From Photobacterium lipolyticum (GTDB lineage Bacteria; Pseudomonadota; Gammaproteobacteria; Enterobacterales; Vibrionaceae): a stretch of 64,000 nucleotides of DNA. The notes beneath the pieces are model-generated. The model made no database searches. It was not told where the DNA came from and saw only the letters and a list, made by a program, of their open reading frames with translations. Where the stretch lies: contig NZ_PYMC01000001.1 in assembly GCF_003026475.1 (NCBI RefSeq), positions 186,001-250,000 of the forward strand, given 5' to 3'. How positions within the stretch are numbered: position 1 is the first letter of the stretch; each line of letters opens with the position of its first letter. Of this stretch, positions 36,872 to 45,885 are shown piece after piece. The position numbers were made by a program, and so were the translations under genes.

Positions 36872-38554
36872 GTGAATATCAACGTAGCAGCCCTTCTTCA
36901 TCAGAATGATATTCTGTTGCTTTTTGTCGTTCTTGCCGTCGGTCTTAGTTTTGGTAAAATTCGAATAGCCAACATGCAAATTGGCAATTCAATTGGGGTA
37001 TTGCTCACTGCCCTGTTGTTCGGAAATGCCGGATTTACCTTTAATACCGAAGCACTTAACATCGGTTTCATGCTGTTCATTTTCTGCGTTGGTATCGAAG
37101 CGGGGCCAAACTTTTTTGGTATTTTCTTCCGTGACGGTAAACATTATTTATTACTTGCTTTAGTGGTGTTGCTTTCGGCCATCACAATCACCATGACGAT
37201 GGCTCATTACCTAAACCTTGATTTAGCTTTGGCAACCGGATTAATGGCAGGCTCTCTGACCGCAACACCTGTGTTGGTGGGTGCTAAAGATGCGCTTAAT
37301 AGTGGCTTATCCGGGATCAGCGACGCCAGTACCATCCAACAAATGGTTGATAGTCTGAGTGTCGGTTATGCGATGTCTTACTTAGTTGGCTTGATTAGCC
37401 TGATTCTGCTTGCGAAGCTGATGCCGAAGCTACAAAAACAAGATCTGGCTGAATCATCACAGCAAATTGCCCGCGAGCGTGGGATTGGTGAAATTGCCCA
37501 ACGGAAAGTCTATCTGCCCATTATCCGTGCTTACCGGGTTGGCCCGGAACTGATCAACTGGATTGACGGCAGAAACCTGCGCGAGCTGGGTATTTATCGC
37601 CAGACAGGTTGTTATATAGAACGTATTCGTCGTAACGGGATTTTGGCAAACCCTGATGGTGATGCGATCTTACAGGAAGGCGATGAGATCGCATTGGTTG
37701 GCTATCCTGACAGCCATGCCCGACTGGATCCGAGTTTCCGCAATGGTAAAGAAGTTTTCGACCGTGACCTTCTCGATTTACGTATTGTAGAAGAAGAAAT
37801 CGTGGTTAAAAATGATAGCATTGCAGGAAAACGTTTATCCGATCTGAACCTGTCTGAATACGGGTGTTTCCTTAACCGAGTAGTCCGGGCGCAAATCGAA
37901 ATGCCAATGGACCATAATATCCGACTCAATAAAGGGGATATCTTGCAGGTCAGTGGCGAAAAAAGCCGTGTTTTAGGCTTAGCTGAACGCATTGGCTTTA
38001 TCTCCATTCACAGTCAAATCGCCGATTTGTTGGCTTTTTGCTGTTTTTTCATTGTTGGTTTACTGATCGGTACCATCACTATGGTCTTCGGCCATATTGC
38101 CTTTGGGCTAGGTAGCGCGGCAGGCCTGTTGCTTGCGGGGATTACCCTGGGCTTTTTACGAGCCAACCACCCTACTTTTGGTTATGTGCCGCAAGGCGCA
38201 TTGAATATGGCCAAAGATTTGGGTTTGATGGTCTTTATGGTCGGTATTGGGTTAAGCGCGGGTTCTAATTTGCTTGAATCCATCACCCAGATTGGTCCGA
38301 CTGTCTTTGTAACCAGTATTATGGTCAGCGTCATCCCAGTGGTGTTAGCCTATCTGTTCGGTGCCTATATCTTAAAAATGAACCGGGCTTTGCTTTTCGG
38401 CGCGATTATCGGTGCCCGCACCTGTGGCCCGGCAATGGACATGATTAACGAACATGCACGAAGCACTATTCCGGCCTTGGGTTATGCCGGTACCTATGCG
38501 ATTGCCAACGTGCTGTTAACCATCGCAGGTACATTGATCATCATCCTGAACTAG
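36872..38554 (+). CDS. ybjL: YbjL, AspT/YidE-family membrane transporter
   Basis: Inner-membrane protein of 560 residues starting at GTG 36872. It is strikingly similar to E. coli YbjL throughout: [54 protein letters not shown] [19 protein letters not shown], and two central RCK/TrkA-C cytoplasmic domains (about residues 205-375, including [20 protein letters not shown] and [12 protein letters not shown]). Five to six helices flank these on each side. Substrate unknown; relatives exchange aspartate/alanine or export succinate. TrkA-C domains imply ligand gating. An imperfect hairpin (38570-38618) follows the stop. Confidence 0.92.
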   Translation: MNINVAALLHQNDILLLFVVLAVGLSFGKIRIANMQIGNSIGVLLTALLFGNAGFTFNTEALNIGFMLFIFCVGIEAGPNFFGIFFRDGKHYLLLALVVLLSAITITMTMAHYLNLDLALATGLMAGSLTATPVLVGAKDALNSGLSGISDASTIQQMVDSLSVGYAMSYLVGLISLILLAKLMPKLQKQDLAESSQQIARERGIGEIAQRKVYLPIIRAYRVGPELINWIDGRNLRELGIYRQTGCYIERIRRNGILANPDGDAILQEGDEIALVGYPDSHARLDPSFRNGKEVFDRDLLDLRIVEEEIVVKNDSIAGKRLSDLNLSEYGCFLNRVVRAQIEMPMDHNIRLNKGDILQVSGEKSRVLGLAERIGFISIHSQIADLLAFCCFFIVGLLIGTITMVFGHIAFGLGSAAGLLLAGITLGFLRANHPTFGYVPQGALNMAKDLGLMVFMVGIGLSAGSNLLESITQIGPTVFVTSIMVSVIPVVLAYLFGAYILKMNRALLFGAIIGARTCGPAMDMINEHARSTIPALGYAGTYAIANVLLTIAGTLIIILN

Positions 38555-38707
38555 CCGCTCTTCTTTTAAAGACGCTGAACTATCAAAGATCCCATTTGTT
38601 TTTGATCAGTCAGCGTCTATTCAGTCACATTGCCTACACTTATTGTCGCAAGCTCCCTCTCTATTAAGTATATTCAATAGATATATTTATCTTTGGTAAT
38701 CAAAATT

Positions 38708-39382
38708 ATGCGAATCCTAATTGTCGAAGATGATCAAATACTGAGTCATCATCTCAAATCCCAACTCAGTGAATTGGGTCATCAAATTCAATGTGCAGGC
38801 ACAGCCGAAGAAGGCTTGTTTTTTGCGCAGAACTACCCCAATGATATTGCTATTGTCGACATCGGATTACCTGATCGCGATGGTATCAGTCTGATTAAAG
38901 ACATGCGAAAAAAAGGATTACGACTACCCGTTCTGATCCTGACCGCCCGTTCAAACTGGCAAGATAAAGTCACCGGGCTTGAAGCCGGTGCTGACGACTA
39001 CCTCGTCAAACCGTTCCAGAAAGAAGAAATGGTGGCTCGCCTGAGTGCCTTGGTGCGCCGCAGTGCCGGATTCGTGAAACCTGAAATGACCGCTGGTGAC
39101 ATCCGGGTAGACTTGTTAGCCAAGCAAGTCTTCGTAGGGGAAACACTACTTGAACTCACCGCCTTTGAATACGATTTGCTGGAATACCTGATGCGCCATA
39201 GCCGCCAGGTGGTCTCAAAACAGCGCCTGCTAGATGTACTTTATGAAGATCAGGAAGGCGATCCGAATACCATTGAGGTTATGATCAGCCGCTTGCGTAA
39301 AAAGTTCAGCAAAACAGGTCAGGAGAACCCGATTTCAACCATTCGTGGTCAGGGTTACATTTTCGAGTTACTCGCTCAATGA
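38708..39382 (+). CDS. phoP: PhoP-type response regulator
   Basis: OmpR-family regulator of about 224 residues. ATG 38708 gives the canonical MRILIVEDD opening; a TTG 15 bp upstream is in frame but unnecessary. Receiver domain: acidic pocket EDD (residues 7-9), phospho-acceptor Asp in IAIVDIGLPDRDG (about 51), Thr in ILTARS, Lys in YLVKPF. The C-terminal winged helix includes LTAFEYDLLEYLMR and the ending FSTIRGQGYIFEL type (here ISTIRGQGYIFELLAQ). WQDKVTGLEAGADDY resembles PhoP closely. It overlaps phoQ by four bases (ATGA). In enteric bacteria the pair responds to low magnesium, acid and cationic peptides; the local regulon is not visible. Confidence 0.86.
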   Translation: MRILIVEDDQILSHHLKSQLSELGHQIQCAGTAEEGLFFAQNYPNDIAIVDIGLPDRDGISLIKDMRKKGLRLPVLILTARSNWQDKVTGLEAGADDYLVKPFQKEEMVARLSALVRRSAGFVKPEMTAGDIRVDLLAKQVFVGETLLELTAFEYDLLEYLMRHSRQVVSKQRLLDVLYEDQEGDPNTIEVMISRLRKKFSKTGQENPISTIRGQGYIFELLAQ

Positions 39383-40722
39383 GGCGAATCCTGCAACCCC
39401 GATTACGTCGCCGGGTCTTAGTGACCTCGGTGGCCATTATCGTCCTGATCACATCCGCCCTGGCCGGGGTCATTAATCAGCTGTACACCCAAAGCTATAT
39501 GGCTGGTTATTCATCTGAACTGGTGGCGCAAATGCCAATGGTGGTCGCTCAGCTAAACCGTGCCGGGTTGATCAAGGATGTGGACAGGTGGATTAAATCT
39601 GTTGACCCTTCAGATACCGACTATATGTCGGTTATGTGTGATGCTAACGATAATACAGTATGGCTTTCAGATGAAGCGAAAAAAGCTAATCTTTCAAATA
39701 TTTGCGATTACTTGCCGGATGAAATAGCGACACCTACTTTAATAGAATCACCGAACAACACCAGCTATATTGCTTACAACCTGGGCCGGGAGCGTGAAGA
39801 TGGCAGCATTTATCAACTGGTCGTTCTACGTTCAGGTGATGCCTTTGAATCGTCTCTGGCCAAATTACACAAACGCACGACCTTTTACCTTGGTTTGTTT
39901 GTCTTGATTGCCATTACCTTTCTGATTGCCGCATTCCACTGGAGTTTTCAGCCACTGCGAAAACTGGCTGTCCAGCTCGATGAGATGACAGATGCTAAAC
40001 GAGATCGATTAGACAGCAATTATCCCATGGAGCTTCAGGATATTACTCTGGCTCTCAACCGATTGATCCGGATCAGTAACGACCAGAAAGGGCGTTATCG
40101 TCATGCCATGGACGATCTGGCACATAGCCTTAAAACCCGTTTGGCCGCAACCAATGCGTTGCTGGATGACAAGGATATCGCCCGCCATGAATTGAATCAG
40201 CGCGTGATGGAACAAATCAGTCAGATGGATGACCAGGTTCAGTATCAGCTAAAACGTGCAATGATGGGCCAGCAAGGCCTGCAGAAAGATAAAACGGAAC
40301 TCAAACCTGCTATTGACAGTTTTGGCCGTATGCTGAGTAAGATTTATGGAGACAAGCAAGTACTCTTGCGCTGTCAGTTTTCCCCATCACTGAAACTGCC
40401 CGTTAACCGTGACGATTTAATGGAGTTACTCGGTAACTTATTAGAAAACGCCTATCGTTTCTGTATCAGCGAAGTGCGGGTAAACGTAAGCGAGCAAGAC
40501 AATCACTTCCTGATCCGTATTGAAGATGACGGACCAGGGGTCAACCCAACAATGCGAGAAGCCATATTCCAGCGAGGCATTCGCGCCGATCAGCTCAATC
40601 CGGGGCAAGGTATCGGCCTGTCGGTCTGCCATGAAATCGTTGAGAGTTACCAAGGCAAGATCCATGTCGAAACGGCTAAGATTGAAGGTGCAGCGTTTGT
40701 TATTCGTTTACCTAAGCATTAA
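39379..40722 (+). CDS. phoQ: PhoQ-type sensor histidine kinase
   Basis: 447-residue kinase. One helix at about residues 13-33, a periplasmic domain of about 140 residues, a second helix (about 168-190, YLGLFVLIAITFLIAAFHW), HAMP, then DHp and ATPase domains. H-box DDLAHSLKTRLAATN has Arg where PhoQ has Pro; N-box LMELLGNLLENAYRF; G-box EDDGPGVN and GQGIGLSVC are intact. The sensor domain lacks an obvious acidic EDDDDAE-type cluster and carries two cysteines (VMCDAND and SNICDYL) about 24 residues apart. So the partner pairing is clear but the stimulus may differ from enteric PhoQ. Translation is coupled to phoP. Confidence 0.84.
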   Translation: MRRILQPRLRRRVLVTSVAIIVLITSALAGVINQLYTQSYMAGYSSELVAQMPMVVAQLNRAGLIKDVDRWIKSVDPSDTDYMSVMCDANDNTVWLSDEAKKANLSNICDYLPDEIATPTLIESPNNTSYIAYNLGREREDGSIYQLVVLRSGDAFESSLAKLHKRTTFYLGLFVLIAITFLIAAFHWSFQPLRKLAVQLDEMTDAKRDRLDSNYPMELQDITLALNRLIRISNDQKGRYRHAMDDLAHSLKTRLAATNALLDDKDIARHELNQRVMEQISQMDDQVQYQLKRAMMGQQGLQKDKTELKPAIDSFGRMLSKIYGDKQVLLRCQFSPSLKLPVNRDDLMELLGNLLENAYRFCISEVRVNVSEQDNHFLIRIEDDGPGVNPTMREAIFQRGIRADQLNPGQGIGLSVCHEIVESYQGKIHVETAKIEGAAFVIRLPKH

Positions 40723-40816
40723 GTTCAGGAACAAGTAGCGAGTGAAGAGTAACAAGGGGCGAGGGAAGAGATTCTAGGTTCTAGAAACTCGTATCTCAAC
40801 TCTCGCTTCTGGCCCA

Positions 40817-40850
40817 TAAAAAAACCGCCGTTTGGCGGTTTTGTATTTCT
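40817..40850. terminator. Bidirectional terminator phoQ / fabV
   Basis: A-run, ACCGCC, GTTT, GGCGGT, then TTTGTATTT; lies between convergent phoQ and fabV. Confidence 0.88.
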
Positions 40851-40865
40851 TCTTGGAAAACCTGA

Positions 40866-42068
40866 TTAGATAGTTTCCACATCAAACTCGACGAGCGGAT
40901 TCACATCAGCGTCATAGTCAACAGACTCGATACCGAAACCAAACAGCTTCATGAACTCATCTTTATATTGCTGGTAATCGGCAACATCAAACAAGTTTTC
41001 ATTGGTTACGGTAGGCCATAGCTCACGACAATGCTTCTGAATATCTTCACGCAGCTCCCAGTCATCCAGACGCAGACGATTGGCTTCATCAACTTCCGGT
41101 GCTGTGCCATCCGCTTTATACAAGCGCTGAGTGAACATACGATAAATTTGTTCCATGCAGCCTTCGTGAACACCTTCTTCACGCATCTTCTTGAAGACCA
41201 TCGCGATGTACAGTGGCATTACCGGGATTGCAGAGCTAGCCTGTGTTACCACGCTCTTAAGTACAGCCACATTTGCTGAGCCGCCACTAGCAGACAGTTT
41301 ACGGTTCAACTCTGTTGCAGCACGGTCAAGGTCCATCTTCGCTTTACCCAGAGCACCATGCCAGTAGATTGGCCAGGTAATTTCTGTTCCTATGTAGCTG
41401 TAAGCAACTGTCTTACAACCATCAGCCAGTACGCCAGCATCTGCCAGAGCATTGATCCAAAGCTCCCAGTCCTGACCACCCATAACGGTAACGGTATCAG
41501 CAACTTCCTGCTCGGTTGCAGGCTCTATGCTTGCTTCAATCAATACATCTTTGTTGGTATCAACAGCCGTCGCCGTATACGTTTCACCCATAGGTTTCAG
41601 GCATGAACGAACGACTTCGCCCGTTTCAGGCATTTTACGAACCGGTGATGCTAATGAGTACACCACCATATCAATCTGACCTAATTCTTCTTTGATCAGA
41701 TCGATCGTTTTTTGTTTGGCTTCATGAGAGAAAGCATCACCGTTCAGGCTCTTCGCGTAAAGACCTTCTTCTTTCGCTAGTTTGTCAAACGCTGCTGAAT
41801 TATACCAACCTGCCGTACCTGGTTTTTTCTCCGTACCTGGTTTTTCGAAGAACACGCCAATAGTCGCCGCACCGCCGCCAAATGCCGCAGCAATGCGGGA
41901 AGACAAGCCGTAACCACTGGAAGAACCGACAACCAGTACACGTTTCGGTGCGTTGGCGATTGGGCCTTGTGCTTTAGTATAAGCAATTTGCTCTTTGACG
42001 TTCTCTTCACAGCCCACCGGGTGTGTTGTTGTACAAATAAATCCACGAATTCTAGGTTTGATGATCAT
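40866..42068 (-). CDS. fabV: FabV, NADH-dependent enoyl-ACP/enoyl-CoA reductase
   Basis: A 400-residue enoyl reductase of the type first found in Vibrio, completing the elongation cycle of fatty-acid synthesis and intrinsically triclosan-resistant. The start is ATG 42068 ([20 protein letters not shown]) with AGGGAAG upstream; a TTG two codons earlier is not needed. NADH-binding [19 protein letters not shown] (about 48-66) and the active-site Tyr-x8-Lys within [21 protein letters not shown] (about 226-246) are intact. It is next to fadE and a PsrA-like regulator, forming a fatty-acid synthesis/degradation neighbourhood. Confidence 0.95.
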   Translation of the reverse strand: MIIKPRIRGFICTTTHPVGCEENVKEQIAYTKAQGPIANAPKRVLVVGSSSGYGLSSRIAAAFGGGAATIGVFFEKPGTEKKPGTAGWYNSAAFDKLAKEEGLYAKSLNGDAFSHEAKQKTIDLIKEELGQIDMVVYSLASPVRKMPETGEVVRSCLKPMGETYTATAVDTNKDVLIEASIEPATEQEVADTVTVMGGQDWELWINALADAGVLADGCKTVAYSYIGTEITWPIYWHGALGKAKMDLDRAATELNRKLSASGGSANVAVLKSVVTQASSAIPVMPLYIAMVFKKMREEGVHEGCMEQIYRMFTQRLYKADGTAPEVDEANRLRLDDWELREDIQKHCRELWPTVTNENLFDVADYQQYKDEFMKLFGFGIESVDYDADVNPLVEFDVETI

Positions 42069-42193
42069 TTTCAACTTCCCTTACATAATTGACTGTAGGA
42101 TAAAAGGTTACCGACAAATTCGCATTATTTTTATGCGCGAAAACGCTAAATATAGCAGTGGTTGGAGGTGTTATTGACGATTTTAGCCAAGTA

Positions 42194-42224
42194 ATACTAA
42201 TCGGGACAATTATCCCGATTGGTA
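42194..42224. repeat. ATACCAATCGGGA hairpin, copy 2
   Basis: ATACTAATCGGGA (42194-42206) and TCCCGATTGGTAT (42212-42224) with a 5-base loop; one mismatch. Same family as 11645-11676. Confidence 0.87.
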
Positions 42225-42276
42225 TATTGGCAACTTTTCGTGCGTTCTGCTCGAGTGCTATTCAGATCATTGCCGG

Positions 42277-42306
42277 CAAAAAAAGTGCCACGCAAATGCG
42301 TGGCAC
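42277..42306 (-). terminator. Terminator of fadE
   Basis: Minus strand GTGCCACGCA / TGCGTGGCAC 10-bp perfect stem (42306-42285) then a run of seven T. Confidence 0.93.
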
Positions 42307-42372
42307 ATGGGAAACACCAGGTTTATTCTTCCATTGTAGAGTGCTTATTGTCCTATTAAAGAACAATACCTC

Positions 42373-44649
42373 TTAAGCAGCCTTCCCTGGTTGTAGACTG
42401 CTCTTTTTGAAATGATCAGCAGCAAAGTTATCCACTTGAATCGCTTTTTGCCTGAGCTGTTCTGCATTGTCCATTTTTTCAACATCCTCTTCTGTGACGA
42501 TGCCCGCACTCAGCGCAACCTGCAATTTTTCTGTTAAGGATGCTTTGCGTGGGATCTCACCCGCTTTTGCTGCCTTGGCCAATTTCCGTTCAATGTCTTT
42601 GACGTTATGCATCGCAATAAAAGCACGTTCCATGATGGCTACCGGATCCGATTCTTTCTCACCGACGTAGCACAAGCTAGTCAAACGTTCACGGTGTGCC
42701 CCTGGTGTCATTAGCAGTTCTGCAATTTTAACGGTGATATCATCACTTGGCGCTTTGTAGCGAATACCTAGCGGGAACAGCAGAACACGTAACATGCTGC
42801 CGACCCCTTTGCGAGGGAAGTTATTCAGCACACCATCAAATGCAACGCCACACTGATGCAAACAGTGTTGCAGCGCATAATGCACCATTGGTAAATCCTG
42901 CTGCTGGCGGCCTTCACCTTCAAAGCGCTTCAAGGTTGCCGATGCCAGATACAAATGACTCAGGACATCACCCAGTCGGGCTGACACTAATTCGCGACGC
43001 TTCAGCTCACCTCCCAGGCTTAGCATTGCGAAGTCAGCCGCTACCGCTAATGCACGGCTCATCCGTGATAGATGACGATAATAATCCGCCGTCTCACCGC
43101 TGACTGGCGCTGGGTTAAAGCGTGAGCCAGTAAAAGCATTGAGCATTGATTTCGCGACGTTGCCTGTCGCAAAACGGATGTGCTTAGACAATAAGCCATC
43201 AAACTCTTTTGCCCCTTGCTCGGCATCACCGTTTGCGGCCGCTTCCATCTCTTTTAAGACAAAGGGGTGGCACCGGGTCGCCCCCTGACCAAAAATCATC
43301 AGGTTACGAGTCAGAATGTTGGCACCTTCTACGGTGATTGCCACCGGTATGCCAAAATAGTGATGACCAAGATAATTCATTGGACCAAGCTGAATCGCCC
43401 GACCGGCATGAATATCCATTGAATCATTCAGTATCGTACGTGCCATTTCCGTCATGTGATATTTGGCAATCGCTGTCACAATTCCCGGAGTTTCACCCAT
43501 ATCCAGTGAGGTCGTCGTGAGCGTCCGTGACGCTTCAAGCATGTAGGTATAACCACCTATACGCCCCATCGCCTGGGCAACACCTTCAAAGTTACCGATC
43601 GACATACCAAACTGTCTACGCACATACGCATAAGCTCCTGTTGTACGTGCCGTCAGGTGACCTATAGCGGATCCTAATGCGGGGAGTGATATACCCCGCC
43701 CTGCTGACAGACATTCCACCAGCATGCGCCAGCCCCGACCCGCATATTCCTGGCCACCGATAACCCACTCCATCGGAATGAATACATCTTTACCGCGAGT
43801 CGGCCCGTTCATGAAGGCCATATTCAGCGGATCGTGACGCTCACCGATTTCCACCCCCCGGTGATCGGCCGGGATCAACGCACAGGTAATACCGATATCG
43901 ACTTTATCGCCCAGCAGTCCATCGGGATCCTGCAATTTAAAAGCAAGGCCTAACACCGTCGCCACTGGGGCCAGTGTGATATAACGCTTATTCCAGCTTA
44001 GTTTAATACCCAGCACTTCTTGACCTTGGTATTCGCCGTAACAGACAACGCCCATGTCAGGAATGCCACCCGCATCAGAACCAGCTTCCGGGCCGGTCAG
44101 TGCAAAACATGGGACTTCTTCACCGTGAGCAAGACGAGGCAGCCAGTAATCTTTTTGCTCCTGAGTACCATAATGGGATAACAGTTCGCCCGGCCCCAAT
44201 GAATTTGGCACCATCACCGAAACCGCAGCACTCAAGCTACGGGTTGCAATGCGAGTAACAATGGTCGAATTAGCCAACGCCGAAAAATTTAACCCACCAT
44301 ATTCTTTGCTGATAATCAGCGAGAAGAATTTTTCTTTACGTAGGTATTCCCAAACCTCAGGTGATAAGTCCTTATCTTCCTGAACAATCTGATGATCGTT
44401 CAGCATTTCAAGCAAGGTTTCTAGTTTGGTGTCGATAAATGTTTGCTCTTCATCCGTGAGCTTTGGCTTAGGGTAGTTCAGCAACGTATTCCAGTTCGGT
44501 GAACCGCTGAACAACTCACCATCCCACCAGACACTGCCAGCCTCCATCGCTTCACGCTCGGTTTCTGATAGTGGCGGCAGCACTTTTTTAAACATCTTAA
44601 AAGCGGGATCACTTATGTAGCGTTTACGCAAGTTGGTTAAAGTGCTCAT
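42373..44649 (-). CDS. fadE: FadE-type acyl-CoA dehydrogenase
   Basis: FAD enzyme of fatty-acid beta-oxidation (acyl-CoA to enoyl-CoA), 758 residues. Acyl-CoA dehydrogenase core: SLGPGELLSHYGTQEQKDYWL, CFALTGPEAGSDAGG (substrate/FAD loop, about residue 190), LSAGRGISLPAL, ATGAYAYVRRQFG and VEGANILTRNLMIFGQGATR; then the FadE-specific C-terminal DUF1974-like helical domain with EIPRKASLTEKLQVALSAG. It lacks the N-terminal membrane helices of E. coli FadE (814 residues), so it resembles the shorter paralogue of Vibrio. The gene follows the PsrA-like regulator by 58 bp on the same strand and probably shares its transcript. Strong terminator at 42277. Confidence 0.92.
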   Translation of the reverse strand: MSTLTNLRKRYISDPAFKMFKKVLPPLSETEREAMEAGSVWWDGELFSGSPNWNTLLNYPKPKLTDEEQTFIDTKLETLLEMLNDHQIVQEDKDLSPEVWEYLRKEKFFSLIISKEYGGLNFSALANSTIVTRIATRSLSAAVSVMVPNSLGPGELLSHYGTQEQKDYWLPRLAHGEEVPCFALTGPEAGSDAGGIPDMGVVCYGEYQGQEVLGIKLSWNKRYITLAPVATVLGLAFKLQDPDGLLGDKVDIGITCALIPADHRGVEIGERHDPLNMAFMNGPTRGKDVFIPMEWVIGGQEYAGRGWRMLVECLSAGRGISLPALGSAIGHLTARTTGAYAYVRRQFGMSIGNFEGVAQAMGRIGGYTYMLEASRTLTTTSLDMGETPGIVTAIAKYHMTEMARTILNDSMDIHAGRAIQLGPMNYLGHHYFGIPVAITVEGANILTRNLMIFGQGATRCHPFVLKEMEAAANGDAEQGAKEFDGLLSKHIRFATGNVAKSMLNAFTGSRFNPAPVSGETADYYRHLSRMSRALAVAADFAMLSLGGELKRRELVSARLGDVLSHLYLASATLKRFEGEGRQQQDLPMVHYALQHCLHQCGVAFDGVLNNFPRKGVGSMLRVLLFPLGIRYKAPSDDITVKIAELLMTPGAHRERLTSLCYVGEKESDPVAIMERAFIAMHNVKDIERKLAKAAKAGEIPRKASLTEKLQVALSAGIVTEEDVEKMDNAEQLRQKAIQVDNFAADHFKKSSLQPGKAA

Positions 44650-44707
44650 TTTTCAGGTCCTTTTGTTTCATTTATCGTTATTATTTCATGTAGGTATACG
44701 TTTCTTT

Positions 44708-45382
44708 TTATTCCGTACCGGTTGACGTTGCGCCAACGAGAGACAAAGCTTGCTCTATCGGAGCCGAAACACCTGCTGCCAGATAAGGCATCAGACGGTC
44801 AATTAAGTCTTCTGTTTCCACTTTTCGTGAGAAGTCATTTTCAGCGATTTCACAAAGCGCAGTACTCGACGCCATGGTAAATACCGACGCCCCCAAGGTG
44901 AAATGCAATCGCCAGAATAGCGTTTCAGGGTCTAATGATGGATTTGCACGGCAAATCGCACTAGTAAACAGCGTTAGTACATCATCGTAGCGGGTCATAA
45001 TAAACCAACGAAGGTGGCCCTGAACGTCGGTATAGCCACGGCCAATCAATGACATAAAAATAGTCGCCCCCTGATGGCGAAAATTATTCAATGAGATTAA
45101 AGGGCTTTTGAGACAGCGAAAGACATCTTCCATCGTGATTTCATCTCGGGTTAACAGCGCCTCCAGCTCATTCTTCAATGCCGGCATGAACTGTTCCAGG
45201 TAGCGGCTTAACACGGCTCTCACCAGTGTTTTCTTATCACCATAATGGTAATTAACAGACGCGAGATTAACGCCAGCTTTACTTGTTATAGTCCTTAAAG
45301 ACGTTTCCTTGAATCCGTGCTCAGCAAATAGCAGCTCTGCAGCATCCAAAATTCGGCTCTTCGTTTCTCCTTTCCCCGCCAT
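44708..45382 (-). CDS. PsrA-like TetR-family regulator
   Basis: About 224 residues from ATG 45382 (a GTG at 45388 is also in frame). The N-terminal helix-turn-helix reads ILDAAELLFAEHGFKETSLR and ITSKAGVNLASVNYHYGDKK, almost the pattern of Pseudomonas PsrA, a repressor released by long-chain fatty acids or acyl-CoA. The ligand-binding domain resembles PsrA too (FWRLHFTLGASVFTMASSTALCEIAENDF). A PsrA-type operator, AAAC-N4-GTTT at 45400-45411, lies just upstream, so autorepression and control of fadE are likely. In V. cholerae the corresponding TetR gene (VC1741, as I recall) neighbours vrrA, matching the small-RNA genes found here. Confidence 0.85.
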   Translation of the reverse strand: MAGKGETKSRILDAAELLFAEHGFKETSLRTITSKAGVNLASVNYHYGDKKTLVRAVLSRYLEQFMPALKNELEALLTRDEITMEDVFRCLKSPLISLNNFRHQGATIFMSLIGRGYTDVQGHLRWFIMTRYDDVLTLFTSAICRANPSLDPETLFWRLHFTLGASVFTMASSTALCEIAENDFSRKVETEDLIDRLMPYLAAGVSAPIEQALSLVGATSTGTE

Positions 45383-45397
45383 TTTCACTCACCCGTA

Positions 45398-45413
45398 TTA
45401 AACACACGTTTAA
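45398..45413. promoter_or_regulatory. Candidate PsrA-type operator
   Basis: TTAAAC ACAC GTTTAA (45398-45413) matches the PsrA palindrome xAAAC-N4-GTTTx and lies about 16 bp upstream of the tetR start. Probable autoregulatory site. Confidence 0.7.
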
Positions 45414-45703
45414 ACTTTACATCTCATTAATATTTTTAACAAGTGATGAGGAATCAAACAACGAGAATCCTGCGCCATAGACCCCGTAAAGATTTGAGAG
45501 TGTGATGATGATCGCTAATATGGAACGGTCGAGATAACGTGAAAGGTAGCTGTGTATGATTGGAAATATAATGATTCAATTTGCCATGAAATATCCCAAG
45601 AAAAATTAATGGGGATAAAGTCAATCGCCAATAGCTATATTTAAAGCCTTCGAGGTATGACTAAAAATAGGGCAGAAAAAAATGATAAATATCACATTTA
45701 ATG

Positions 45704-45731
45704 GGAACAAAAAACGGGCTAGCGGGTCTTA
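45704..45731 (+). promoter_or_regulatory. Sigma-E type promoter of the RybB/MicV-like sRNA
   Basis: -35 GGAACA (45704-45709), 16-bp spacer, -10 GTCTTA (45726-45731); transcription would begin six bases later at G45738. Consensus is GGAACTT and GTCTAA. Confidence 0.8.
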
Positions 45732-45737
45732 TATTAT

Positions 45738-45800
45738 GCCACTGCTTTTTCTTAGAAGATTTTCTTCAGAACCCGTCCCCTTATGGAGATGGGTTTTTTT
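45738..45800 (+). ncRNA. RybB/MicV-like sigma-E-dependent small RNA
   Basis: A predicted 63-65-nt Hfq-type sRNA. It begins GCCACTGCTTTTTCTT, nearly identical to the 5' seed of E. coli RybB and to the shared seed of Vibrio MicV/VrrA, which represses outer-membrane porin mRNAs. A small GAAGATTTTCTTC hairpin and an intrinsic terminator follow (AACCCGTC 45770-45777 and GATGGGTT 45788-45795 with one G-U pair, then T-run). A sigma-E promoter is at the exact spacing. No protein gene lies on this strand here. The identity as a MicV orthologue is inferred from seed, size and promoter. Confidence 0.82.
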
Positions 45801-45835
45801 ATTAGGCTTATACCGAATCCATTCATTATATGAAC

Positions 45836-45856
45836 AAGCCCCGCACTGCGAGGCTT
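45836..45856 (-). terminator. Hairpin at the end of the M20 peptidase gene
   Basis: AAGCCTCGC / GCGGGGCTT on the minus strand with a 3-base loop and one G-U pair; the T-run is weak, so terminator function is uncertain. Confidence 0.5.
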
Positions 45857-45885
45857 AGTCCGGCAACCACTTTATCCAACGAATA

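Larger units (their letters stand above)
45383..45885. other. Intergenic region tetR / M20 peptidase with small RNA
   Basis: 503 bp. It contains the tetR operator, a plus-strand RybB/MicV-like sRNA with its sigma-E promoter (45704-45800) and a hairpin at the end of the peptidase gene (45836-45856). The stretch 45416-45690 shows nothing I can assign. Confidence 0.7.

Noticed and set aside
38570..38618. AGACGCTGA/TCAGCGTCT hairpin after ybjL as a terminator
   Set aside because: Loop of about 31 bases and no T-run; termination function is unsupported.
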